A stretch of DNA of 64,000 bases from Serpula lacrymans var. lacrymans S7.9 (Eukaryota; Basidiomycota; Agaricomycetes; Boletales; Serpulaceae), in NCBI RefSeq assembly GCF_000218685.1, contig NW_006763294.1, positions 496,001 to 560,000 on the forward strand, given 5' to 3'. The notes under the pieces were generated by a model. It searched no databases. It was given only the letters and a program-made list of their open reading frames with translations, and had not been told where the DNA came from. The position numbers were made by a program, and so were the translations under genes. Numbering within the stretch: the stretch's first letter is position 1; each line of letters opens with the position of its first letter. Shown piece by piece: positions 34,720-45,564 of this stretch.

Positions 34720-36451
34720 ATGACGGTTCCAAGCCTAGCCTCAAACTATGCGTTTAGCGTGTTCGGCTTCATTGGATTTTTCCTAATCAGTATCTTGTTG
34801 CCAATGCATCTACGAGGTTTGTGTTGTAACGCTACTCATGTTTTTTTTGGTTCTGATCTTATCCGCAGCGAGGAATGCTGGGACGTGCATGTACATAGTG
34901 TGGACCAGCATAGTTTGTCTTACCACGGCCGTGAACTCAGTTATATGGAATCGTAACTATGTAAACTGGTCACCAGTTTGGTGTAATATATGTGAGTGTA
35001 GGACTCTTTTATGTACTAGCACTGAACATTTTCCAATTGTCACTACCATAGCATCCCGTGTCATTATTACTGCAGGCTGGGGAAATGAAGTGGCTTTACT
35101 ATGCATTGTCCGCCGTTTGTATCGCATTATTACAATGAAGGCTGTGAATCAGAGTGTCCGTGAGGTAACGATTACAGTTCATCTCATGACTAAAGCTCAC
35201 AATAATCCTGCAGGTGCGACGTGACCTGATCGTGGATCTATGTATTGGCATTGGCATTCCCGTACTGATTTTATCATTACGTATGTTCAATTTTCACACT
35301 ATATTGCGTTCTACTAACTTATGTTTCGCTGGGACGGAAGAGTACATCGTTGAATTCCACGATTTTGAGATTTATGAAGACGTAGGATGCTATCCAGCTG
35401 TACTGGCGACAGCACCAGCTATCCCAATCTTCCTCATATGGCCTGCCGTCTTTGGCCTAGTGACTGCTATCTATGCTGGTTTGCATCCTTAAAACACTAT
35501 AGATATCGCAGAGTACTGATGTTTTATTATAGGACTTACCATATACGCTACGATCAAACGGAAAGCGTATAAAAGAGATATAATGGAAAGCAATCAAGCT
35601 TTGCAATTCGGCCACTACTGGCGCCTTCTAACCCTTACTGGTATTGGCGTCATATGTACCCTCCCATATGGAATGCTGAATCTTGTTGAAAATATCGTCG
35701 CTGCACCTGTTCAGCCATATAGCTGGGATCTTCTCCATAGTACCTTTTCTGAGGCAGGAGAGACTCCTGCATACTATTGGGCAAGCGACGCCGTGAGCGA
35801 GTATAGCCTTGAGATTACCCGTTGGTCCCCCGTGTTCAATGCTTTTATGTTCTTTGCGTTCTTTGCGTTTACGAAGGAAGCTAGACAAGACTATCGTCGT
35901 GTTTGGCTTTTCATCATACAACCTTTAAGCATGTGTTCGCCAGATACAGATGTTTTGACCACCAGGTTTGTGGCACGCTGCAATATCTTGTACTCAGAAC
36001 AGATCTGATTAACTGGCTCTGAAGGAAAACATATCCTCCTACCCACCATGCCTTGCGCAACCGTGTCAACCCTGAAACATTTGGAGGCTCTCTTCGTTTC
36101 ATGCCTCCTGCGTCGTCCAGCCAAATGATGGCGTCCACCACACAATCATCGCGTTTTCGGCCGTTATCTCTACCTTCCATGCCATCTTTATCTGCTAGTG
36201 AGCTATGGAGTAGTCGTGTGCACGATGTGAATGGCGGATCATTCCCGGTCTCTCAGAGCAAAGGAGATATGGAGCAAACATTGGATCAAAATGTTCTCAC
36301 CTTGGAGTGGTGTGCTTCTTCATCAGTGCCGGCTGTAACGATACCAGCGCCCGTGTTAGAGGCCTCTGCAGTCTCACGGCGTCATACCTTGAATTCAATG
36401 ATACCTACCGCTATCCAGGCACTTCAACTTCCAACCTCGCCTTCCTCCTAA
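34720..36451 (+). CDS. STE3: STE3-type pheromone receptor (fungal class D GPCR)
   Basis: This seven-helix plasma-membrane receptor senses lipopeptide mating pheromones. Exons: 34720-34816, 34869-34991, 35052-35164, 35214-35280, 35341-35478, 35533-35965, 36025-36451; 465 residues in frame. Family landmarks: a short extracellular start then FSVFGFIGFFLISILLP, HLRARNAGTCMYIVWTS, NSVIWNRNYVNWSPVWC, a CIVRRLYRI block at the end of helix 3, RRDLIVDLCIGIGIPVL, LQYIVEFHDFEIYEDVGCYPA (extracellular loop 2), TIYATIKRKAYKRD and FNAFMFFAFFAFTKEARQDYRRV. A serine-rich cytoplasmic tail of about 150 residues follows. It lies in a low-density region between two DUF6533 membrane proteins. It could be a mating-specific B-locus receptor or a non-mating STE3 paralogue; sequence alone does not decide. 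Confidence 0.93.
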
Positions 36452-36710
36452 TGTATCGCTATTTTTTCTCATTGACTGTGATACTGGATAGTTGAAGACA
36501 TTGTAGTGGTGCAAGGGTTATAAACATTCTGTGTAGCATCCGATGCTCTTTCAATTCGCTGACCTGATAATAGTATGATGTGCAATATTGTTGTACAGGA
36601 AAGCGCAGATGCTCTGTAAAGTTATGTTCGTGTCAATTCAGAGATGCTGAGAAATGCCCCAACCAATGCAGGCACAACAAAAGGTGTTCTACACTCCCTC
36701 TCGACCTCCT

Positions 36711-38010
36711 TTAATGCATGTTCTGCGTAAATTCGCCTTCTTCTTTCCTGATGAGTCTCAGCTTGGGCCGTTCGAAGAAGGGCTTCCATGCATAAAGCAT
36801 ACTGTGGGCGAAGCGCTGGTATATGATCGGAGGATACGTACGAGAAGTCTGATACGAGCTTTCTGGCACTGTAGCGACAGCTTGGAGTTTGGGGCCTGTG
36901 AGTAGAGTATTGGCGCCACCAAGCTCAGCTAGAATAGCTGCTTCCCTTGCACGCTCGACTTGTATCCTTCTCCGAATATTCCACAGTTCCCGAGTAAGCC
37001 GGGTAGTTGTTTTGTTGTTGTTCGTCACCGAGCCTGTGGAGGGAACATTGTCACCGCTAGGTTTTGCCCGTTCACCAGTGAATTTATTATTGGCTTGCGC
37101 TTGATATTGATCACACTCGGCCGATCCAGAGTTTGTCCTTTCACGCTTGAGCTAACATGTTCATGCTTTATAGAATGCAAAGCCATCGGGTATCATAGAG
37201 GCATACCTTATCACCGCTACCCTGTAGACTATCGCTGAGACTGCGCAGACGCTGCAGAGAATCATCTAAATGACGCAAGCTTTGGTCATTCATTTTGACC
37301 AACGGACTGCTATGTTGATACACCCCCTGTGTATCATGCCTGTCTTTTTTTGGAGACTCTGGAGGATAAAACCGCGATCTATGAGATATGGGCTGCATTG
37401 GGGAAATCACATTGGAAATATCATCGGCAGAGTCAGAAGTTTTCCGAGTCTTCGGGCTGGATGTCAATGGCGTTGGGGGTGATCTCCGCGAGACGTTCCG
37501 GAGCCTGGAACTCAGTGATCGACCCGATGGAAGAAGCGGGCTGAGATACTGCGTTAAAGCTTGACCTAAGCTCGTCGAGGAATATGTAAACTAACTCTTC
37601 GAATAATGTCATGGTCAGGCTGTAAGACCAATTTGTAGTTAGTCACAGGTTCCCCGATATGGATGGAAACGGGAAACACGGACTTTCTGAGAACTATAAC
37701 TTACATGGAACATTTACTCCTGAGAACCTTCTGGGAAGAGCTATCATGTCGTTCTACTATCTGTCGCATCCTTCTGTGAAGCGCCTTTAAAATTTTAACC
37801 AATGAAAATAGTCAGGATTTAGTGGGCGGATGATTCGTGTACATACGCTATCACTTGTTGTTTGCCACCCAAACTTGATTATACCATCTTCCGCCAGTTC
37901 GATACTTTTCCGGGGAGGACATGGTATTTGGAGAATTTCTAAGTCTGCCTTGATAAGATCTGTGATAGCGTGTTTGGTGCCCGGTACTCTTCTCGTAGAG
38001 TATTTGCTTT
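36711..38010 (-). CDS. Unassigned gene with C-terminal coiled coil; 5' end unresolved
   Basis: Canonical splices join minus-strand exons 37847-about 38010, 37705-37784, 37596-37619, 37207-37540 and 36711-37151. The upstream part reads TKHAITDLIKADLEILQIP and KSIELAEDGIIKFGWQ; then a serine/proline-rich linker, LRHLDDSLQRLRSLSDSL, and a coiled coil TRLTRELWNIRRRIQVERA. It ends at a stop at 36711-36713. I do not recognise the family. A further upstream exon near 38105-38190 (acidic, serine-rich) is possible, but no splice keeps frame. It is convergent with STE3, with 260 bp between stops. Confidence 0.55.
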
Positions 38011-38846
38011 TGAACCTTCATATTGGACCCACTAGCATGAATTTACTTGAATATAATCACCAGTGTCACCTACGCACCTGACTTACCTCTACTGAGTCAC
38101 GTGCGTGCCTTGACCCGGTAGATGAACAGCCGCCACTAGTACCAGTGTTGCTATCATCCAAGTCCGATGACAGCGTACTAGGGCTCAGTGCTCAGTGATC
38201 GTGTTTTGACAGCGAATGGAGATATACAAAATCTCAAAAATGGTTTCACTATAACATACAGGTATCCCCAAGTTCTATCACAATCACTTATTCGCAGCGC
38301 AGACTGATTTGCTCTTCTTCCAATCAGTAGGGAACGACTCAGAATCCTGGATTTCTTATGCCATTCATAATGGAAGTAGAACACCTGTCAGACCGTGGCT
38401 GGCCTTGGTTCCCATCATTCTTTTCGGCGCGCATTCTCGAACATGTGTCATTAACGCCAGACGCGTTGTACGAATGTGTTACAGCGTACATAAAAGCAGC
38501 TTGGTCAAACCCGTGCCGCTTCTTCCTACTATTCCCCGCGGCCACATCCGAGTCGACGCTTCCTTAATCAATGCTAATCCCGTATTGTAACCAAAACACC
38601 TTTTTGCAAGATGTTCTAATGTTAACCTTCAGTTTCATCTGACTATCAAGATGTCCGAACTACCGGGATGCCGGACAAGTGTCATCATGTTCTTAACTAT
38701 GAACTACAGGCTTCAGAGGGCAGTGTCGCCATCTGATAGACTTATGTCATTGCCATATACGTGTGCAGACCTCGGCCCCTTCTATATATGCCTGCACTTT
38801 AGTATGTCTCACGTTCTACCAGTGAATACCCTCCCACCTGGATGCG

Positions 38847-40442
38847 ATGTCAGTAGGATTAGCACTCGACACAAATCTACTTGCTGAGCTACAAGCTTCG
38901 TGCTTATCATATGCCTCTATTAGCCTCATAATTTACGATCATATAATTACTTTCAGCAAAGAAGTAAGTGAAGTTATCAATACTACTCTCGGTGTACAGA
39001 TCATGATGACCTTTTCTCTTTGTTATAGGTCACTTATTTCTGGTCAGGGTCTTGGTCGCTGTCAAGGATTCTGTATTTAAGTGTAAGGACAGTTCACTCG
39101 ACTTGGTCAAGATATAAATGACACCCTATTAGATAAGATATTTGACACTTTCTCAAGCATGGTGAGTTCACTATACCGTGCCCTCAGAACATCACATTCA
39201 CATACCTCCCACAGCATGAATTTGTATGGTAAATAGGAATCTTGTCTAGCCATGATGGTTCTTAATTACTTCCCCCTACAGATCATAGTGCTCCAGCTAT
39301 GAATCAGAGCGTGAGTTCTGCACTCTTCCAAAATTTACTCCAGTCATGCTGATCAAAATATGCATCAGGGGTATGTTCTTCGGCTCCATGCTATATCATG
39401 CTTTCCCGCTGACGTTGTTACTTGCAGCGCGAACCGAATATTCAAAGCTAGTTTTGCGCTGAATTTTATTATCATAGTGCTGTGTCAAGGTGCTTATATT
39501 TGCCGCGCGTTTAAGTCGGGACCGCTAATGTTTTTCTGTTATATCATCAAGCTGTAATAACTCTTCGTGTCTGGTATCTCTTCCCAAGGAGCAGGATCAT
39601 TCGATGCATCGCCATTACCGCTTACCTGGCATGTGCTTCAATAACTATTATTCTCGCCGCCTATTACTGTGGTGCTATTGAATCCTTCGTCAATACGTTA
39701 TCAGTCGACTTGGATTTGGTGTCCCCGATGCATCCACCGCTCGTCTGGCAAATCTACATACCATCACTCTTCATACACTCTTTTCTATTCTCCCTCAAAA
39801 TCTACCGGGTGATGGTTTGCACTGACTCTTTGGGGAACATGCCGTTGTTGCAACGTTTTTTGAAAGAGTAGGTTCCACGGTGCGTATATTATGAGCATGA
39901 CTAAAGTCAACGATATCTGTTTCAATTAGGGGTGGATTGATGTATGCCTTTGCTACCGGTGAGTCCCTACGGGGTCATATTAGTGCCGTGATCTGAGGCA
40001 TCGTAGGTTCTATCTTGTATGCCACAATTGCATTTTCGATGACTTCACCGTCAGGATTAAGGGTATGTCTTTTAATCCCGCTTATATGAGGCGTCTTATT
40101 GACTCTCATGGTCCATTAGTCTTACCTATCAGCTTTACTGGGAGAGTGAGTCATCCACTTGTTTGCCACATCACTTCTGGCTGAAGTACACCTTGTAGGT
40201 TTTCAGTTGCTGCCACTGTTGTAGCCGTTTGTCGTGCAATGCTTAGCATACGCTCACTAGCAGCTACACGACATGTGGATCCTGCGTGGCTGTTGAATCA
40301 CGCCGAGCTCAGCCGCGTTAACTGGACTAAGGGATATCAAGAAGGTGAAATCCGAGTCGAAATTGATATGGACCGTAACGACGACATAGCCCTAGTCACC
40401 AGGAACTGGGATATTGATAGCAATCGAACCCTCACAATTTAG
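38847..40442 (+). CDS. DUF6533-family multi-pass membrane protein, copy 2
   Basis: It starts at an ATG (38847), with LIIYDHIITFSKE spliced (after a 66-nt intron) to VTYFWSGSWSLSRILYLS, then IRYLTLSQAC. This matches exon for exon the start of the copy at 28.7 kb, including the donor choice after the third family block. The middle has small, uncertain exons. The end (ATVVAVCRAMLSIRSLAATR, PAWLLNHAELSRVNWTKG, EGEIRVEIDMD) matches the other copy's tail, so the two are paralogues about 10 kb apart in the same orientation with STE3 between them. Degeneration of the middle cannot be excluded. Confidence 0.6.
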
Positions 40443-40840
40443 TAACATTCTAATTTTTTTTGGTCATGTGTACTTTTTGGTTTAGTTTTAAATTAACCAC
40501 CGTGCGTTTACTTACGCTTCGAACTATTCGATGTACTACGATACCCCTGATATTACAAACAATAGTGTCACTGCCTCTTGGCTGTTATGTGATATGTATT
40601 ATTACGACTCATTTCACGAGTGGTTGGCGTGTACCTTTGTGGTTCGAATGCGATGCAATCTTACGTTTGTGGGCGTGACGTTCGTGTGGAAGCTAGCCTT
40701 TACACCATCGATTTGTTGATTTAATTGATAGAAACAGATATCTACACTAGAATATCTTAACACTTCGATCCCCCCTAACCTAGCCAAGCGACGTCTAGGC
40801 AGGTCCACCACATAACCCTCCCTCGCATCTTTCCTTCACC
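40443..40840. other. Intergenic region between convergent genes
   Basis: About 400 bp with no supported feature. Confidence 0.35.
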
Positions 40841-42080
40841 TTACAACTTGCTTTTCATTTCGGGCACAATATCGTTTCCTTTCCCTTGTATAAGGAAGTC
40901 TCTTAGGTTTGTTAGAGCGCGTACTTCCATCTTCCTCTGAGAGTCCTGGTTCTCCGTGCCCATGTGTGGTAGAAGCGCATTTTGGGGGAAGTCAAGTAAA
41001 CGAGGGTTCACAGAAGGCTCGTCTGCGTAAACATCCAGACCCACAGACGAGAGCTGTGTCGTTAACAGAGATATCAGATCAAACAGCATAAACCCAGCCC
41101 AGCTGATAACACATACATGTCCATCCTCCAGGGCCCTAATCATAGCTTCTTCGTCGATAACTTTCCCCCGCGCAGTGTTGACGATGATGGACCCCTTCTT
41201 CATCGCACGTATCTCCTTTTCTCCGACAAGGTGCTCTGTTTCCTTCCTGAGTGGGACGTGTACGCTGAGTACGTCGGCCTGTGCAAGTAGTTCCTCCATG
41301 CTATCCACATATTCGCACCATTCAGGGGCATCGTCATTGCGGTGTCTCGAGTAATATATGACACGCATGGGGAAAGCATGCACAAGGTACGCCAACCGCA
41401 AACCTATACCGCCTAAGCCCAAAATGGCCAGTGTGCGTCCGGTCAGGTCATGAGTAGCCCCCGCCGAGATAGGTTTTTTCCACTTTAGTTCACGCAGGCT
41501 GCGTTCTCCATAAGAGAAGTGGCGAAGACAGGCGATTAAAAGATACAAGGCGGTCGTGGCTGTAGCATCGTCGACTGCGCCGGGGGTGTTCGACACATAG
41601 ATACCTACCATAAAGCGTTAGTGTGAAGTGAATTCAAAGGGCTGAAAAGGCTAGTCACCTTTCGCTTTACATTCCAATACATCAATTTGATCATATCCAG
41701 CTCCATTGTGAGCTATCCATTTGACTTGAGGCACAAGTGCAGCAATAATTTCCTTATCAAATACACCAATAGAATCTGCAGATGTGTTGTGTCTGTATAT
41801 CCCGACGGTTCCCTCATATTTACCACCAGGCTTGAATCCTGCAAGAAAGTCGGCTCGGTTAGGAGAATTCATAGGCTGATGGAAAGTTTGGCATTCAAAA
41901 TTTAGATGCAAGAACATGAAAACGAACAACTCGCAACGTACTATCACTTCAGCAATCCCATTGAAAAGCTCCTTGACATCCTGATGTGCCCAGACGATTC
42001 TTCCTGCATGATAGGGTTATCGCGAGGTTTTACACCTTTCAACCGCAAATCTTACCGCAGAGCATGATACGAGGCAACAT
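40841..42080 (-). CDS. D-isomer-specific 2-hydroxyacid dehydrogenase (glyoxylate/hydroxypyruvate reductase type)
   Basis: It is an NAD(P)H-dependent reductase of 2-keto acids, probably glyoxylate or hydroxypyruvate, in the cytosol. Exons (high to low): 42056-42080, 41942-42003, 41659-41875, 41117-41604, 40841-41053; 334 residues in frame. Seen in order: substrate-domain WIAHNGAGYDQIDV, VSNTPGAVDDATA, Rossmann motif LAILGLGGIGLRLA, ADVLSVHVPL, the catalytic-arginine block SIIVNTARGKVIDEEAM, GLDVYADEPSVNP (catalytic glutamate) and LLPHMGTEN (catalytic histidine). All three catalytic residues (Arg, Glu, His) are present. The 63-nt intron inside the conserved DGHLSSVGLDVY block explains a read-through that looks like an insertion. 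Confidence 0.93.
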
Positions 42081-42667
42081 GACGATGATGATAAGTTAGT
42101 TATAAAAGAAGAAAATATTGCAAAAGGAGTCTGGAGAATGTTATCAGCTATATACAATGGGCGATGGTATGCCCCTTGGGATCGACTCGTCTCGTGAGTA
42201 GACACGATCATGCTATAAGTACAACTTCTCTCGGCCGATGCGGGCCGCTCTCCGATGAACTGTTGTATACTGGGAAAAGTTGAACAGGACAGACAGGAAA
42301 CCACGACGGATTGGAGAGAAGCAAGACGGCGAAATAGTCACGATGGTCCATCGTGACCACAAAAACAAGTGGACTTCTCGTAACGGTCCGGCAAACCGGC
42401 TACCAGGCGCTATAACTCTTAAGCCTGGACTTGCACGTAAGTTAGATGAACAAGAATGAGCAAACAAATTCGAGGGATCTGCCTTGAGCTAAACATTCAG
42501 CTCGTCTATGCCTCCCAAATTATGGCATGTCGGAAGGCTAGAGTGCACGAGGATTAGCAAAATGTAGATTTTGCCTACCATCTGTCACGTTGTCCTCTTT
42601 ACTTAATATACCGACATACCCTACGCCCCTTGCGTTGTGCTTACACTTGAGCTACTTACAAAAAAAA
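42081..42667. promoter_or_regulatory. Divergent intergenic region (590 bp)
   Basis: Separates the start codons of the hydroxyacid dehydrogenase and the coiled-coil orphan. No motif recognised. Confidence 0.3.
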
Positions 42668-43917
42668 ATGTCTATAAGTTTCAGCGGTGATGCGACTCCT
42701 AGGGCTCAAAGTAGGACGAGCCAAGAATCGATGGCTGAAGCGACGTCAATTCGAGACCTGCTAGCTGCAATGAAGGATACTCTAGGCACGCTGTGAGTCC
42801 ATCCACCTCCAGACGCACATACTCTGCACGGAGAACCACCACTGTCAAACAGTGAGATTGGCAATAGGATATCATGAGTAGTGAGAATCATATGGGCAAT
42901 GTGGTTTACTCACATGGGCTTCTGATATCAGTGGTCAGACTTTCGACACTTTGAACGAGCAGTCTGCGAAGATATCAGCAACAGCACCTACGATGGTATG
43001 ACCATAGTCGTAGCCCCAAGCGCATAATTGACAAATAGTCCAGCAAGACAATGCTTCCCAGATCCAAGCCATGCGTCGGCAAGTCAGGGCTCAAGACAAG
43101 AAACAGGAGGCACGAATTAAAGAAGTGAAGCGGATGGTAAGCGAGCAGCTCAAAGACCAAATTATAGAGCATATGAAGTATGTACTTTATAAAACCTGTA
43201 CCTTACCCATTCAATCAATACGTCCAGGGCGAAAATTCAAGAACAGATCAAAGCAGACATAGCAAAGCAAGTTGCACAAGAAGTCGATGTACAGATCAAG
43301 GATTACTTTCCCGTCCCAGTGGAACAGCAAATGGCGCAAAGCAAGAAGGAGTTGACAGCGATCCAACAGTCTGTTGAGAACTCGTAAGTTCGGTGCGTTT
43401 CGATCCTGTGGTATGCTTGACGACTGTGATACGTGATACGTGTGCAGGGAAGCCAGGCGATTGAACTCGAACCTGCGAACACACAACTTGGATGAACCAT
43501 TGGCTATCGTCTTGAAGACAAACGGTCGAAAGAGTTATATTTATCCAACAAGTTTGAGGGCCCTTTTTTCGTATGATGGTAGGTCCATCGTTTGTCCGAG
43601 GCCTTGAAAGAGAATCCAGACAATCGATGTTACAGGTCCAAAAGTCAAGGCCCTCCTGAGGGACTACGAACTGATAGAAGACGAAGTTCGAGAGAGAAAC
43701 TTGAACCGCTTCATGTCATACATTGGTAAGGCTAGAACTGTCTAGATTTTGGAGATAAGAGCACTCACATGTATCACACAGGTATTCGTTTCCAGCTTAT
43801 TCCTGTACCGGCACCCGTTGGGCTCGATATAACAAAGTATACGATACCACTATTAATATGGACGTCCGAGGTGGATAGCTGATATGCTGGCTCTGCAGGA
43901 AAGATTCGGAGTGTTAA
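42668..43917 (+). CDS. Conserved Agaricomycete coiled-coil protein of unknown function
   Basis: Eight exons (42668-42792, 42932-42995, 43044-43177, 43228-43383, 43448-43578, 43636-43725, 43782-43836, 43899-43917) give 257 residues in frame. The pattern of an N-terminal TSIRDLLAAMKDTLGTL, then GQTFDTLNEQSAKI, a long lysine/glutamine-rich coiled coil (about residues 65-155) and a C-terminal LRDYEL...ERNLNRFMSYIGIRFQLIP block is one I associate with a multicopy orphan family in mushroom genomes. No catalytic motif or signal peptide is visible. The first intron is unusually long (139 nt). Confidence 0.8.
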
Positions 43918-44272
43918 AATATAGACTAACCAGGTCCACGAAATGATCCTGGAGTGGAGGAACGTGTCATCGTGAAACTCGATGATTTGCAGCTAGTCCT
44001 TATGAGGGGATTCAGATGCCGTATACGAATAGATAAATACTAGAACTGCGATAACAGCTGGTACGAGTAGAGAGATCAAGTGTAATTTAGAGCTTGTATG
44101 ATTGGCAGTCGAACAAGTCAACCATGATTTGACTGAAAGCTTGCCATAAAGTCACCATAGAATAGCCGGCAAGGAGTGAAAGCCACGCCACTTACAGCGT
44201 CACCTGTGGTAAAGTCGTTCCCAGTCAGTGGCAAAATCCCTCTTATATTGACTGTACTGGTATTTTCTGCTT
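43918..44272. other. Intergenic region
   Basis: 355 bp, nothing recognised. Confidence 0.3.
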
Positions 44273-45564
44273 ATGGCGGTGTGTAAACGAATACTCTTCT
44301 GGCAGCACACAACGATGAAGCTAAACATCGACATTGGTATGCTTTTCTTTCGCAGAACTATGACCCTTCACTAGAACTCGTTTGCGAGGCTTACCGCCGC
44401 ATGACACATCCACAACTCCTTTTTTTCCTCAAAGTCCGTAACCTCCCAACTTCAGGCCCAGACAGCGAACTTGCATCCCGCTTGGCCCATCATGATCTCC
44501 ATACATATCATTTTCCTGCTGTATCTAACGACATCCAACCCACCGCAACACCACAACAAAAAGGACGCAGTGCCCTCATACCGGGCTTGCCAGTTGAAAT
44601 TTTGGCTGAAATATTAGACCATGTTGGCGATTGGACGCTTTCACGGGCTGTTGGAGTACCCACGTCCCTACCCACACCTCTTACGTGGAACAATGCCAAT
44701 TCTACGGACCTCACAATGCTGACTGGCTCTCTCCCCCTAATTCGTGCTGCTGACCCGGCTAGCGGTCCCCCCACAAAAATCGGAGCTGTGGCAGCTGTTC
44801 GTTTTGGATATGTTAACGTCCTAGAGTATTTTCTTACACAACATCGTTCAATCTTTCTCTCCATCTTCAAAGACGACATAATCCCCATCCAGGCTTCTAG
44901 GAATGGTCGTACTGATGTCTTGTCCTGGTGGAAACATGGCTTTGAACAGCATCCTGACTTGGTTCACCCCCCAAAAACAGGAGCAATCGCAGATGCTGTT
45001 GATGGTGCTTCGCGAAACGGGCAAGTGACCTCTCTTGATTGGTGGTTCTCGTCTGGCATTCCTTTGGAGTATACCGAGGCTGCACTTGAGTTTGCAAGTG
45101 CCAAAAATCAGATTTCCGTGCTTGACTGGTGGAAACAACATCATTTGGACCACGGTTTACCCCTCAAAATAGGTCGTGTTATGGACATGGCTAGCACCGC
45201 CGGACATGTCAAGGTACTTGAATGGTGGGCTGCCTCCCAGCTCGATTATCAGTACGATCGGCATGTGATGCACCATGCGAGTTGTCACGGCAAAGTAGAT
45301 GTTTTGGAGTGGTGGTTGGGAAGCGGGTTGCAAGTGGTATTCGACCAAGATGCGCTGACAGGTGCGACGCGGCACAATAGGCCAGAAGTCCTGCAGTGGT
45401 GGGATAAAAGCGGACTCCCAATTCAGTACAGGATGTGTGACATTGAAGAGGCTCTGGAGGATGCTATTGGTGGAGGAGAAGCTGCCAGAATGTGGTGGAG
45501 AGAAAAGGGAGTCGATTTTAATGCGAACGATAAAGAGTGGATGAAACTACACAACCTTAATTAA
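44273..45564 (+). CDS. Ankyrin-like repeat protein with N-terminal SAP/F-box-like part
   Basis: A large exon runs to the stop at 45564. The in-frame sequence before its first ATG (44401) reads YDPSLELVCEAYRR, so I place the start in a small exon at 44273 (ATGGCG) joined by a 77-nt intron (44279-44355); this start is inference. Domains: SAP-like LLFFLKVRNLPTSGPDSELA, an F-box-like LPVEILAEILDHVGDW, and five or more ankyrin-like repeats of about 30 residues marked by the shape V-L-x-W-W (ISVLDWWKQ, VKVLEWWAA, VDVLEWWLG, PEVLQWWDK). The role may be in ubiquitin-ligase adaptor or scaffold function; no partner is evident. Confidence 0.75.

Noticed and set aside
37480..37576. Plus-strand frame ending C-V-K-A and a stop near 37560
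   Set aside because: Lysine in the CaaX box is unsuitable and the frame is antisense to better-supported exons of the unassigned gene.
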